Shown: in pieces, positions 1-6,670 of the stretch
How the letters are laid out: every line of letters begins with the position of its first letter
Numbering within the stretch: position 1 is the first letter of the stretch
DNA from: a virus
DNA length: 36,072 bases
IMG/VR virus record: IMGVR_UViG_3300031857_000630
Location: 1 to 36,072 of that record
Strand: one strand, 5' to 3'
Translations under genes and position numbers: made by a program
The notes under the pieces: generated by a model
What the model saw: the letters and a program-made list of their open reading frames with translations, nothing else
What the model was told of the DNA's origin: nothing
The model's database searches: none

Positions 1-212
1 TCAGAATGGGCAATAGCTGCACCTACATATACCAGATCCCCGGGTTTGATGTCAGTGACATCACTACCTACAGCACTAACCTCAAGTTTGGTATACTTAG
101 CAAGCGTCTCTTTTTCAAGAGCAGCTTCTACTTCAGGAGTTAGCTGAATGAGAGAATCTCTTTTAACAATTGGTTTCTTAATAAGAACCCTTTTACCTCT
201 GACTTTTTGCAT
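1..212 (-). CDS. GroES-like co-chaperonin (N-terminal part, cut by window edge)
   Basis: Seen: an open minus-strand frame from ATG at 212 to the window edge, about 70 residues, with no stop. The N-terminus has VRGKRVLIKKP, like the first strand of GroES. Further on, KLEVSAVGSDVTDIKPGDLVYVG-like text (EVSAVG then IKPGDLVY) matches the GroES pattern of EVLAVG followed by VKVGDIV. GroES is about 95 residues, so roughly a quarter is missing. Known: GroES caps the GroEL chamber in the cytoplasm, and phages such as T4 (gp31) carry their own version to fold the capsid protein with host GroEL. Inferred: the same role here for the capsid protein encoded at the other end of the window. It lies downstream of several small membrane-protein genes, 31 bases after the previous stop, with a hairpin in the gap. 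Confidence 0.72.
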   Translation of the reverse strand, partial: MQKVRGKRVLIKKPIVKRDSLIQLTPEVEAALEKETLAKYTKLEVSAVGSDVTDIKPGDLVYVGAAIAHS

Positions 213-213
213 A

Positions 214-237
214 ATTTGATGGTTTTAGGCATCAAAT
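214..237 (-). promoter_or_regulatory. Hairpin just upstream of the co-chaperonin start
   Basis: An 8-bp perfect inverted repeat, ATTTGATG and CATCAAAT with an 8-nt loop, fills the gap between the previous stop (244) and the co-chaperonin ATG (212). It ends two bases before the start codon, so it could affect ribosome access or be an RNA processing site. It has no U-tract, so it is not a typical terminator. The function is inference. Confidence 0.4.
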
Positions 238-243
238 ATAGCA

Positions 244-636
244 TTACTTTTCATACAAATAGTAAAATAAAATGTAGGTTGGATACTGAACACTCATATA
301 AACAGATTCAGCAATAGCATCAAAGCCTATGGTAAATTTACAGTAGGTGTTTTCCTGATCAATTGCCTGATACACAATCACCGTTTTTTCCTTAACAAGG
401 GTACCAAGAACTCGGAGATGTGTAAGGGCACTTGCATAGATTATCACTTCATCTGGTTCTACCTTGATCTTAATCTTGTCATCATAGACATGATCAACAT
501 AGGTGTACTCCGTTTCATAGGGAGCCTTGTAACCTATATAGGCCTCATCAGATAGATACCAGTCAACCTGTGCAGGGACTGTGGTAGGGACAATTACTGC
601 AGCAATAACTAGCAGTAACATAAATACTTTTTTCAT
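244..636 (-). CDS. Exported small protein, function unknown
   Basis: 130 residues. The N-terminus is a clear Sec signal peptide (MKK, then a hydrophobic run to about residue 20, with a likely cut near VPAQ). There is no lipobox cysteine. The mature part is rich in beta-branched and aromatic residues and ends YILFYYLYEK, suggesting a small beta-structured periplasmic or envelope protein. Its start codon overlaps the stop of the preceding gene by one base (TAATG), so the two are probably translationally coupled. I do not recognise the family. A role in the host envelope, such as superinfection exclusion, is possible but unproven. Confidence 0.6.
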   Translation of the reverse strand: MKKVFMLLLVIAAVIVPTTVPAQVDWYLSDEAYIGYKAPYETEYTYVDHVYDDKIKIKVEPDEVIIYASALTHLRVLGTLVKEKTVIVYQAIDQENTYCKFTIGFDAIAESVYMSVQYPTYILFYYLYEK

Positions 637-896
637 CAGTCTTTTTTAGAAGATTTATGAACCAAGTTGCACACCTCAATGTACTCTAAATGCTTAACAT
701 TCAGATAGTTATTAAGGATACGGGCTTTCTGCTCTAGATCAGCAACACTGTCCTTTAGAGCATTGTACCGGTCATTCAATTCTTTCTCATAAACCTGATG
801 TACAACAAGACCTTTCTTGCTCTTGTCTTTGTAAAATAGAACAGCTATTGCAACAGACATTCCTATTGCAACAACCAGTGTAATAAAAGTTTTCAT
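636..896 (-). CDS. Small membrane-anchored coiled-coil protein
   Basis: 86 residues. An N-terminal transmembrane segment at about residues 3-21 is followed by a basic patch (KDKSKK) and a helical, heptad-like region (residues 35-70). The layout resembles inner-membrane spanin subunits or other phage membrane coiled coils, but it sits in the early block, away from the lysis genes on the other strand, so a lysis role is not supported. It is coupled by a one-base overlap to the exported protein gene downstream. Family not recognised. Confidence 0.6.
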   Translation of the reverse strand: MKTFITLVVAIGMSVAIAVLFYKDKSKKGLVVHQVYEKELNDRYNALKDSVADLEQKARILNNYLNVKHLEYIEVCNLVHKSSKKD

Positions 897-913
897 GATT
901 GGTTTTTTAGTAG

Positions 914-1147
914 TTAGTAATCATCACGGAAATCTGCTGTTTCTTCTTCTTTACAGCTCCGGCATAATCCGGTTTCAGACAGCAGACTCTCAGTTACTGC
1001 ATCTACAGCTATGTCATCATCAGGATCCTCTACCATATCTCTGGCTTGAGCTCTGATCTGATCGATGTCACAATACCTGCAGTAATCTTCAGAATTCCAA
1101 GGAGCCCTTGGATCATTTTGTGCCCCGGTTGGTAAATTTTCTGACAT
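914..1147 (-). CDS. Small protein with two CxxC knuckles
   Basis: 77 residues with C23-x2-C26 near the N-terminus and C62-x2-C65 near the C-terminus, separated by a very acidic middle (EDPDDDIAVD). Four cysteines in two CxxC pairs suggest one zinc site and a small protein- or nucleic-acid-binding fold. It overlaps the end of the upstream membrane-protein gene by 35 bases. No family recognised; the zinc site is inferred from the cysteine spacing. Confidence 0.6.
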   Translation of the reverse strand: MSENLPTGAQNDPRAPWNSEDYCRYCDIDQIRAQARDMVEDPDDDIAVDAVTESLLSETGLCRSCKEEETADFRDDY

Positions 1148-1322
1148 TTCTTTTGTAGTAATAAAGTTTTCCCCCTATAAGAACTAGTAGGGTAATTGAT
1201 GTCATCCAGATAGCAACGGTTTTATCCAATGCCGCCTCCCAAGTGATTGCAATAATCAACATAGTAAGCAGAATGACAATATGAACAATAGTGGTCTTTA
1301 AAAACCAGATAATGAATTTCAT
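1113..1322 (-). CDS. Small two-helix membrane protein
   Basis: 69 residues from the ATG at 1322. A longer reading from 1508 exists in this frame but would run far into the upstream gene. The ATG at 1322 instead forms an ATGA overlap with that gene's stop, the usual coupling in this block. Two hydrophobic segments (residues 3-23 and 32-50) are followed by a basic tail (YYYKRNVRKFTNRGTK), suggesting an inner-membrane protein with a cytoplasmic C-terminus. Function unknown. Confidence 0.6.
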   Translation of the reverse strand: MKFIIWFLKTTIVHIVILLTMLIIAITWEAALDKTVAIWMTSITLLVLIGGKLYYYKRNVRKFTNRGTK

Positions 1323-1726
1323 TTCTTCTCCTTTTTTACATTGTTGTAATACTTTCTCAGCCAGGTATAGAAACTCTGGAAAGAGATACCAAGTATAATA
1401 GGACCTATGACAAAAACAATCATAAGGGTCCAGAACAGACTGCCTGTTAATGATAGAGCAATAGCCAGGTAAAAGCATCTGAGCATAATAAACTGGCTCA
1501 TGTGCCATCTATCAGTTAAAAACACCAGAACTGTTGAGCTAAAGGGAAACTTCTCTGGATAAGACGGTTTATACAAACCAAGGTACCACCATTGTTTAGT
1601 TTCTCCTGACTTTGTAAAGTCATACTTGTTTGTCCAATCCATTGCCTTCATTTCTTCGTCAGCAAGGGCATCAGACCATGCTTTACAGATACCGGCAGCA
1701 ATTAGGAGTAAGATAATGAGTCCCAT
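1319..1726 (-). CDS. Membrane protein, conserved-looking phage unknown
   Basis: 135 residues. It has an N-terminal hydrophobic segment (MGLIILLLIAAGI), a central aromatic region (WWYLGLYKPSYPEKFPFSS) and a second hydrophobic stretch (about residues 85-118), ending in a basic tail. The central YLxLYKP and DRWHxSQF pieces look like a family I have seen among Bacteroidota phage proteins of unknown function. It is the first of a run of small membrane-protein genes transcribed toward the co-chaperonin. Confidence 0.62.
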   Translation of the reverse strand: MGLIILLLIAAGICKAWSDALADEEMKAMDWTNKYDFTKSGETKQWWYLGLYKPSYPEKFPFSSTVLVFLTDRWHMSQFIMLRCFYLAIALSLTGSLFWTLMIVFVIGPIILGISFQSFYTWLRKYYNNVKKEKK

Positions 1727-1753
1727 AGTATCAATGTTTTAGCTAAGATACAA

Positions 1754-2032
1754 TTAATATTGAATCTCAGATGTAAGGTCATTAATACCTAAGGCTTCGT
1801 TGATAGGTAATAGTTCTTCTAGGGAACCATGCTTAACAGCATACTTACCTCTGGTGTGGATTATCCAGGCACATTGTTCAGCCTGTTCTACACTGTGTTT
1901 ACAAAAGGTAACAAGACATCTGATAACATGATCAAAGCTGTTGTGGTCATCATTAAAGACCACAATCTTAGGTTGTTGCTCTTTATCAGTATGTACTTCT
2001 ACTTCTGGTAATTCTAGAACATCAGTACTCAT
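1754..2032 (-). CDS. clpS: ClpS-like N-degron adaptor
   Basis: 92 residues, close to the usual ClpS length (about 90-106). After a disordered N-terminal arm (1-20) comes the ClpS core. VVFNDDHNSFDHVI (24-37) carries the NDD motif (N27, D28, D29), and F33 sits at the gatekeeper position (M40 in E. coli). IIHTRGK (57-63) places H59 where E. coli H66 binds the substrate amino group, and AEQCAWIIH reads almost like Bacteroidota ClpS. Known: ClpS delivers proteins with N-terminal Phe, Leu, Trp or Tyr to ClpAP, and its flexible arm slows ClpA on other substrates. Inferred: the phage redirects host ClpA/ClpC-ClpP proteolysis, either removing host factors or sparing phage ones. It overlaps the upstream small gene by four bases. 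Confidence 0.88.
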   Translation of the reverse strand: MSTDVLELPEVEVHTDKEQQPKIVVFNDDHNSFDHVIRCLVTFCKHSVEQAEQCAWIIHTRGKYAVKHGSLEELLPINEALGINDLTSEIQY

Positions 2033-2259
2033 AGCTCTGTACCTGCAAGATGTGAAATGAGATGAGCCTTAGACTCAAATAAAAGACTTTCTTTTAGTTC
2101 ATTACCGTCTTTTAGCTTATACACAATAACATAAGTTGAAGGGGCCGAACTTCCAGTTTCCAGTATGCTCTTTACATGGCTAATTGTTCCCTCTCTAAGT
2201 GTGTTACTAGAAATAAACCACACCATATCTCCTGGATCATACTTTGTTTCAAATGTCAT
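2029..2259 (-). CDS. Small SH3/KOW-like protein, unknown
   Basis: 76 residues. The pattern YDPGDMVWFI, then REGTISHVKSI, then TYVIVYKLKDG is typical of small beta-barrel (SH3/KOW-like) proteins in phage early regions, in which a GDxVW strand precedes a G-x-I turn. It is coupled at both ends: its start overlaps the helicase stop by four bases and its stop overlaps the ClpS start. This places it in one operon with helicase and adaptor. The fold is inferred from the pattern; no function is known. Confidence 0.6.
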   Translation of the reverse strand: MTFETKYDPGDMVWFISSNTLREGTISHVKSILETGSSAPSTYVIVYKLKDGNELKESLLFESKAHLISHLAGTEL

Positions 2260-3374
2260 GATATAACTTTTTTACGTTCAACCCATTTAATCTTGGACTT
2301 ATCAAACTCTGACAGAGCTGATTCTACCCATTTCTGGTCAATGGTGTTCTTGTAGCAAAGGATATGGATCTTACCTGTTTCATCTGGCTTAAGACGGAGT
2401 AACCGGCCCAATCTCTGGGAAGTAGTCCTTTCATTGCCATATGCATGCATGATAATGCCTTGCTTTAAATCAGGAATGTTTACACCCTCATTAAGCTGCA
2501 GTACAGCTGCAAGTTTAGAAACAAACCCAGCTTTAAACTTTTCAAGGTTAACTTCTGAGTCAGGGTTACCACTAAAATAGGTGTGCTCACACAACTTTGA
2601 TGCCTGCTCTTTGGTATTGGCAAACAGTAAAACCTTGTCATCAATGAAATTGAATAGCTCCTTAGCATACTTCTCCTTACTTGGAAAACTCATCAGTGAC
2701 TTCATTCTCATGAGCCTTGTCATCTTTTGCTGATTCCCGGAGGCATCATCAATAGCATTAGTCCAGAAATCATATACAGCCTGCTCGGATGTATAGTAAC
2801 CACCACCTCTCTTATTGGTCTTGTAGAGGTTCTTCTGCTTATCAAGTTCAAGCAGGTGCACATAAACCACATAGTCATTCAGAATCCCGTCATCAACGGC
2901 ATCATCAGTCTTATAGTTATAGGTAATAGGACAAAAGTCATTTACCATCTGTCCTCTAGCCGTATGCTTATACTTAGGAGGAGTTCCAGTCAAACCTATG
3001 ATGTGACCATTAAACCTGGTCAATATAGGCCGGTGACTGTCTAAAAGATTATGACACTCATCTAGGATAATGAAATTAAAAGCATTGATATCTGGTACCT
3101 TTACTAATGATCTGTAGACCACAAATGATTGGTTGATCTTGAGGTGACTAAAACCATGGTTATCACATTCATCTATCCAAGTCTTCTTAACGGTCTTTTT
3201 GGGACCGACAATTAGAACTTTACTAGATGGACCGGTTTTGTCAAGAAACTTAAGAGCTAGTAGAGTTTTACCTACACCCATGCTGATATCAAGACCAACA
3301 CGTAAACGGCCTGGACAGGAGAACAGTGATAGTAAAACAGACAGAGCATGCTCTTGGATTTGATCTTTATTCAT
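2256..3374 (-). CDS. SF2 (DEAD/DECH-box, SNF2-like) helicase
   Basis: 372 residues with the superfamily 2 motifs in order: Walker A MGVGKT (32-37), a DECH box in FIILDECHNLL (105-108), motif III GLTGTP (127-132) and motif VI QRLGRLLR (about 320-327). The domain order fits a compact two-lobe DNA translocase/helicase of the type found in crAss-like and many other phages. Likely role: ATP-driven unwinding or remodelling of DNA during replication or recombination. It is followed directly, with an overlap, by a small SH3-like protein. The length is near the minimum for both RecA lobes, so there is little room for accessory domains. Confidence 0.88.
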   Translation of the reverse strand: MNKDQIQEHALSVLLSLFSCPGRLRVGLDISMGVGKTLLALKFLDKTGPSSKVLIVGPKKTVKKTWIDECDNHGFSHLKINQSFVVYRSLVKVPDINAFNFIILDECHNLLDSHRPILTRFNGHIIGLTGTPPKYKHTARGQMVNDFCPITYNYKTDDAVDDGILNDYVVYVHLLELDKQKNLYKTNKRGGGYYTSEQAVYDFWTNAIDDASGNQQKMTRLMRMKSLMSFPSKEKYAKELFNFIDDKVLLFANTKEQASKLCEHTYFSGNPDSEVNLEKFKAGFVSKLAAVLQLNEGVNIPDLKQGIIMHAYGNERTTSQRLGRLLRLKPDETGKIHILCYKNTIDQKWVESALSEFDKSKIKWVERKKVIS

Positions 3375-3385
3375 ACAAACGGGGT

Positions 3386-3613
3386 TTACGGGTCTAACAT
3401 GTCAAACTTTTCACGGAGTTCATCATATGCTTCCTTAAGTTCACTGAACTGTTCACTCAATTTCTCATACTGATCATCTAATATCGTATAATCACTTTTG
3501 GGAACAGCATCCAACTGACTAAGCATATCTTCAACATCAACATTAATAGTTACTCTTACTTGACTATATGCCTTATCCACTGACAGACTATCAGTGTAAA
3601 TAGTAATTTCCAT
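3386..3613 (-). CDS. Small protein with C-terminal coiled coil
   Basis: 75 residues. The N-terminal 30 residues form a beta-like stretch (MEITIYTDS, then QVRVTINVDVEDML). The rest is strongly helical with heptad-spaced leucines (YEKLSEQFSELKEAYDELRE). It probably dimerises. It lies between the HNH gene and the helicase with gaps of 12 and 11 bases, so it belongs to the same transcript. No family recognised. Confidence 0.55.
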   Translation of the reverse strand: MEITIYTDSLSVDKAYSQVRVTINVDVEDMLSQLDAVPKSDYTILDDQYEKLSEQFSELKEAYDELREKFDMLDP

Positions 3614-3625
3614 TCTTCTAGGGAA

Positions 3626-4024
3626 TTAGTGATACAGACCAAGTTCTTTAGCCTGCTTTGGATTTTCATGGATCCAGGTATGACAGTTCCTACAGACAGC
3701 GATAAACTCAGTATCATCCAACATTAAATCACCGGTACGGCCCTTACTGTGGTGGATGTCATGAGCATTAAGGGAACAGCCAGGCAGGTTTGCCTCACAC
3801 ATGGGATGATGCTTTAGATACTTCTCCCGTAGGATAGAGTAAATAGCATCTAGCTTCTGCTGCTTGGAAGATTTAGGGGACAGAGGTTTCTGTTTTGTTG
3901 GTTTAATCTCTTTGCTAGAATGGCAACTCCAGCATTCTTGACAGAATCTCTCTGACCCTAATCTCTTCCAAATCTTTTTCTCTTTACCGCAGCCAGAGCA
4001 TATTTTAGGCTTGGCTTGCAGCAT
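3626..4024 (-). CDS. HNH endonuclease with N-terminal zinc ribbon
   Basis: 132 residues. The N-terminus has a zinc-ribbon-like set of cysteines (C9, C12, C28, C31, C34), then a basic linker. The C-terminal half is an HNH domain: CEANLPGCS (76-84), HDIHHSKGR (88-96, with the catalytic-type HH at 91-92), and CRNCHTWIH (111-119), which supplies the structural CxxC and final histidines. Known: such nucleases nick or cut DNA with one metal ion. In phages they act as homing nucleases or help packaging and host DNA degradation. No intron or interrupted gene lies next to it, so a homing role is not indicated. Its ATG overlaps the stop of the upstream small gene by one base. Confidence 0.85.
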   Translation of the reverse strand: MLQAKPKICSGCGKEKKIWKRLGSERFCQECWSCHSSKEIKPTKQKPLSPKSSKQQKLDAIYSILREKYLKHHPMCEANLPGCSLNAHDIHHSKGRTGDLMLDDTEFIAVCRNCHTWIHENPKQAKELGLYH

Positions 4025-4197
4025 TACTGAATCATTACAGAACCAGACCCATAACCATGGGCATGCTCAGGTGAATCACTCAGTTTAGTAGCACATTCAG
4101 ACTGCTTAGTCAGCTCCTCTAAAAGAGCCTCTTCTGTCTTACTCTCAGGAGTAAGTATGATCTTAAGCTTAGAATCAAAAATTGATACGATTTTCAT
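4024..4197 (-). CDS. 57-residue small protein, unknown
   Basis: ATG at 4197, stop at 4026-4024. Both ends form one-base TAATG overlaps with the neighbouring genes, which strongly supports this as a real gene although it is short. The protein starts with a beta-like stretch (MKIVSIFDSKLKIIL), has an acidic helix (EEALLEELT) and ends in a His/Gly/Ser-rich tail. No family recognised. Confidence 0.6.
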   Translation of the reverse strand: MKIVSIFDSKLKIILTPESKTEEALLEELTKQSECATKLSDSPEHAHGYGSGSVMIQ

Positions 4198-4505
4198 TAG
4201 AATCTTTTTTGGTAAGTTTCATTTACTTGATCAACTAAAGCTGGGTCAGCCTCTGTAATAATAGAGGCAATCAGTTCCAGCTTCTTATGAAGACTAACCA
4301 CAAAGAGATAATGTCTATCCTTGATCAGATCATTAAGATCATCATCAGTTAAATCATATCCAATGGATATGAATCCTGCTCCCATCAAATCGATCTCATC
4401 CACAACCTTTTTGGTTTTGATGATAGACTGGTACCTATTGTACTCATCTAGATTTTCAAGGTAGAGAAACAGTATCTCTTCGTTGGTTAGGTCTTGGAAT
4501 GTCAT
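4197..4505 (-). CDS. Small helical protein, unknown
   Basis: 102 residues, acidic and mostly helical by composition, with no cysteine pairs, signal or membrane segment. It overlaps the upstream gene by four bases (ATGA) and the downstream one by one base (TAATG), so it is part of a tightly coupled operon leading to the HNH nuclease and helicase. Function unknown. Confidence 0.6.
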   Translation of the reverse strand: MTFQDLTNEEILFLYLENLDEYNRYQSIIKTKKVVDEIDLMGAGFISIGYDLTDDDLNDLIKDRHYLFVVSLHKKLELIASIITEADPALVDQVNETYQKRF

Positions 4506-4975
4506 TTGTCAGACAGTTTGAAAAAGTTAAATGGTAATATCCTTTCCTCAATAAGCTTCTGGATAATATCATCCTTGGTTATACCCAAGGTTTTGAATTC
4601 CATCGTGCTAATATAATCTGGATCAGTTACTCCGGCAAACTTCTCAGTATAGTCTTTGACAATCCTGCTGTGATGAAACAGCTTTAGCATAATCTCAGCA
4701 GTGTAATGATGAGTCAGCTCTTGTTTCCAAATGTTTAGAATCTGCTGAGCTCTCTCATGAACTTTTGAGATTCTCTTGATCTTGTCCGTGTGCATCTTTG
4801 CCTTCTCCTCCTCAGTATATACAGACATACCAAACAGTGCTCTCTTATAGAGAAAGTTCTGATATGCATTGTACTTATCTCTCTCATACTCAACATGAGA
4901 CCTTTTGTACTGGTTTCCAAACCTTTGGTACTCGGCAAGTCTACCGTTGTAAACTACTTTTTGATAGGTAGGCAT
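4502..4975 (-). CDS. Conserved phage protein, helical, unknown function
   Basis: 157 residues, highly charged and rich in Tyr, Lys and Glu. Blocks such as LYKRALFGMSVYTEEEKAKM, then HERAQQILNIWKQELTH and IIQKLIEERILPFNFF, recall a family found in Bacteroidota phage replication regions, but I cannot name a function. Its position between the ssDNA-binding candidate and the HNH nuclease/helicase suggests DNA metabolism (inference). No catalytic motif is visible. Confidence 0.62.
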   Translation of the reverse strand: MPTYQKVVYNGRLAEYQRFGNQYKRSHVEYERDKYNAYQNFLYKRALFGMSVYTEEEKAKMHTDKIKRISKVHERAQQILNIWKQELTHHYTAEIMLKLFHHSRIVKDYTEKFAGVTDPDYISTMEFKTLGITKDDIIQKLIEERILPFNFFKLSDK

Positions 4976-5022
4976 TTAATAAGTTGGTTTTAGTTTGTAA
5001 TTGAATTGGTAACAGGATCCCC

Positions 5023-5490
5023 TTATAGATTAAAATCTACAGTATCCTCCTCACTAACATTGGCAGAAATAGCCTGGTTAGCACGACGAATCTCATCTAC
5101 ATTATCATGGGAAACAAACTCATCATGTTCATTTCCACCCATATTATAGAAAGTCTTTCTGAAAATAGGTTGACCTTCAACAGTACAAACAACATTGGTA
5201 CGGCCAGCAATCTTGAAGTCATTGCTAGGATCTTTCATATTGAAAGGTGTCAATGATTCTTTGATCACAATCTTACCTGGTAAGAATTGGCCAGCAACCC
5301 AGTCAAGTGACTTGAGTTCATCAACAGAACCATGGACAAGAGCACTGATCACTTTGGTATTTAACCAGCCCTTGTTGTTCATGATGGTTCTCTTCTGTTC
5401 AACACGGATGTGGCCAAACTTTGGATTTTCTTTTGAGACAATAATAGCCTCACCAGCATCATTGCCGGTAACAATAACTTGATTAAACAT
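5023..5490 (-). CDS. Putative single-stranded DNA-binding (OB-like) protein
   Basis: 155 residues. The first 20 residues (MFNQVIVTGNDAG) resemble the start of SSB (NKVILVGNLG), and the body is beta-rich with repeated short strands (FGHIRVEQKR, PGKIVIKESL, TNVVCTVEGQPIFRKTF), consistent with an OB fold. The C-terminus is acidic and ends DTVDFNL, like the SSB tip that docks partner proteins. Homologues look common in Bacteroidota phages next to helicases and nucleases, which fits here. Likely role: coating ssDNA during phage replication. The alternative is a beta-rich DNA-binding protein of another fold. Confidence 0.55.
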   Translation of the reverse strand: MFNQVIVTGNDAGEAIIVSKENPKFGHIRVEQKRTIMNNKGWLNTKVISALVHGSVDELKSLDWVAGQFLPGKIVIKESLTPFNMKDPSNDFKIAGRTNVVCTVEGQPIFRKTFYNMGGNEHDEFVSHDNVDEIRRANQAISANVSEEDTVDFNL

Positions 5491-5511
5491 TTCTAGTAAG
5501 TTGTTTAGGAT

Positions 5512-5805
5512 TTATTCTTCGAAACTGTCCAGATCTATGTCTTCATCTGGAACATCTGGAAACTCATCAGGGTAGAATTCCCTGTAATAGTCGGATAATT
5601 GCTCAGTCTCTTCAGTTTCAGTTTCTTCTTCTTCTTTATCAGGCTCTGGTTTAGTTGCCTGGTCTAACACACCTCTTCTAAATGGGTTATGTACATACTC
5701 CCCAACATTCATGGACAGCAGGAGCTGTATATCCTCGGCCGTCATATCAATGGCATCTGCAGGATCTATCCATATTGTCTTACCGTTCGGGAGCTGATAA
5801 TACAT
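5512..5805 (-). CDS. Acidic-tailed small protein
   Basis: 97 residues. The N-terminal half is folded-looking (MYYQLPNGKTIWIDPADAID, then AEDIQLLLSMNVGEY). The C-terminal half is an extremely acidic, probably disordered tail (Glu/Asp about 50 percent). NPFRRG in the middle is a possible turn. Such proteins can act as DNA mimics or binding partners for basic proteins. It lies 21 bases upstream of the ssDNA-binding candidate in the same transcript. Function unknown; similar short proteins seem common in related phages. Confidence 0.6.
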   Translation of the reverse strand: MYYQLPNGKTIWIDPADAIDMTAEDIQLLLSMNVGEYVHNPFRRGVLDQATKPEPDKEEEETETEETEQLSDYYREFYPDEFPDVPDEDIDLDSFEE

Positions 5806-5856
5806 ACCATCAAAGGTAATCTACATATAAAATAAAAACAACACTGCAAAATCCCT

Positions 5857-6084
5857 CTACAAGATAGTAGTGAGATATATAGCTAAGCCACTAGTAACAA
5901 AGGCAACAGCTGCAATGATGATTAGTATTTTATTTAAACGTTCAGTCTTAGCAGTTCTGTTGTACAATCCATTGATTGACTTCTGCATGCTAACTGTATC
6001 TTTCTTGAGCATTTCCATTTCAGTATTTGCATGTCTACGGTATTGCTCAAAGGTGCCCATATGCACCGGTCTTGTGTCTTTCAT
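5857..6084 (-). CDS. Tail-anchored coiled-coil membrane protein
   Basis: 75 residues: a cytoplasm-like N-terminal helix (residues 10-50, charged, heptad-like) followed by one C-terminal transmembrane segment (LIIIAAVAFVTSGLAIYLTTI). This is a tail-anchored topology without a signal peptide. Its start overlaps the upstream gene by four bases. The single helix with coiled coil resembles small holin or antiholin-like proteins, but the early, minus-strand location argues against lysis. Unknown role at the inner membrane. Confidence 0.58.
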   Translation of the reverse strand: MKDTRPVHMGTFEQYRRHANTEMEMLKKDTVSMQKSINGLYNRTAKTERLNKILIIIAAVAFVTSGLAIYLTTIL

Positions 6085-6557
6085 ATCAAATCTCCCACGT
6101 TTAGTCTTCCAGGACCAGGTATTGTTTTCTCAATATAAATGTGTGACACATCTATATCTCTCACAACATCATCTGGTGTAGCACCAGGTGTAGTATAAAG
6201 CTTGAATTTTATCTTGTATGGATGAAATCTGTAAGGTTTTATTTGAGATACTATACCCTTGATATACCTGTCATCGGTTTCAAGAACTTGATCATTTTCT
6301 TTCATTAGATCAAGGTCTATTGTACCTATATAGGATTTTTCCCTGTTTACATAAACAGTATCACCTACAGCAAAATCTAAGTCAGGCATCAGGTCAAGAG
6401 CCACTACCATGAGTTCATCTACAGCCTGATATCTGTCCGTAATAACATAGGTAAGATATTCTATCAGGTGCTCTCTATTAGGAAGGTTCTCCTTGAGAAG
6501 TCTATCAAACAGTTTTCTAGTGTGATCTTCTGTAAAGTTCATAAAAAGTTTACCCAT
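6081..6557 (-). CDS. Conserved-looking protein with KOW/SH3-like segment
   Basis: 158 residues. The N-terminal 60 residues are helical, with clear charged/hydrophobic alternation. The segment FAVGDTVYVNREKSYIGTIDL (about 62-82) is a KOW/SH3-like strand-turn-strand. The C-terminal part is beta-rich and carries TTPGATPDDV. A second start (Met6) is possible. It follows the tRNA-like element on the minus strand by about 14 bases, so it may be co-transcribed with it. Function unknown. Confidence 0.6.
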   Translation of the reverse strand: MGKLFMNFTEDHTRKLFDRLLKENLPNREHLIEYLTYVITDRYQAVDELMVVALDLMPDLDFAVGDTVYVNREKSYIGTIDLDLMKENDQVLETDDRYIKGIVSQIKPYRFHPYKIKFKLYTTPGATPDDVVRDIDVSHIYIEKTIPGPGRLNVGDLI

Positions 6558-6571
6558 TAATGATTAAATTG

Positions 6572-6662
6572 TCCTCTGTACAGGGATCGAACCTGTATAC
6601 CATCTGTTAGGATGGATGTTGCTCTCAAAGCCAGTATTTATTCCTGGTTACATCAACAGAGG
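6572..6662 (-). tRNA. tRNA-like element, type II-like, anticodon uncertain
   Basis: On the minus strand a perfect 7-bp acceptor stem (CCTCTGT with ACAGAGG) and a perfect 5-bp T-stem with canonical T-loop (ACAGG, TTCGATC, CCTGT) stand side by side exactly as in tRNA, with A at the discriminator position and no encoded CCA. A 5-bp hairpin (CCATC, CTAACA, GATGG) lies where the long variable arm of Ser/Leu/Tyr tRNAs sits. The D-loop candidate has A-A-C-C-A-G-G. The anticodon arm is poor: the best loops are TTTGAGA (UGA, Ser) or TTGAGAG (GAG, Leu), with mismatched stems. It is either a divergent or decaying tRNA or a tRNA-mimicking RNA. Confidence 0.5.
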
Positions 6663-6670
6663 AGCTACTA

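Noticed and set aside
1113-1508. A 131-residue reading of the gene at 1113 starting at 1508
   Set aside because: The upstream half is antisense-free but overlaps the preceding gene by 190 bases. The internal ATG at 1322 forms the ATGA overlap used elsewhere in the operon.
3626-4024. HNH gene as a homing endonuclease with intron or intein
   Set aside because: No flanking gene is interrupted and no group I intron core was seen; the gene is coupled in frame with its operon neighbours.
6620-6640. CTA in the CTAACA loop of the tRNA-like element as an amber-suppressor anticodon
   Set aside because: The loop has six bases, lacks U at position 33 for CTA, and sits in the variable-arm position. No gene in the window needs TAG read-through.
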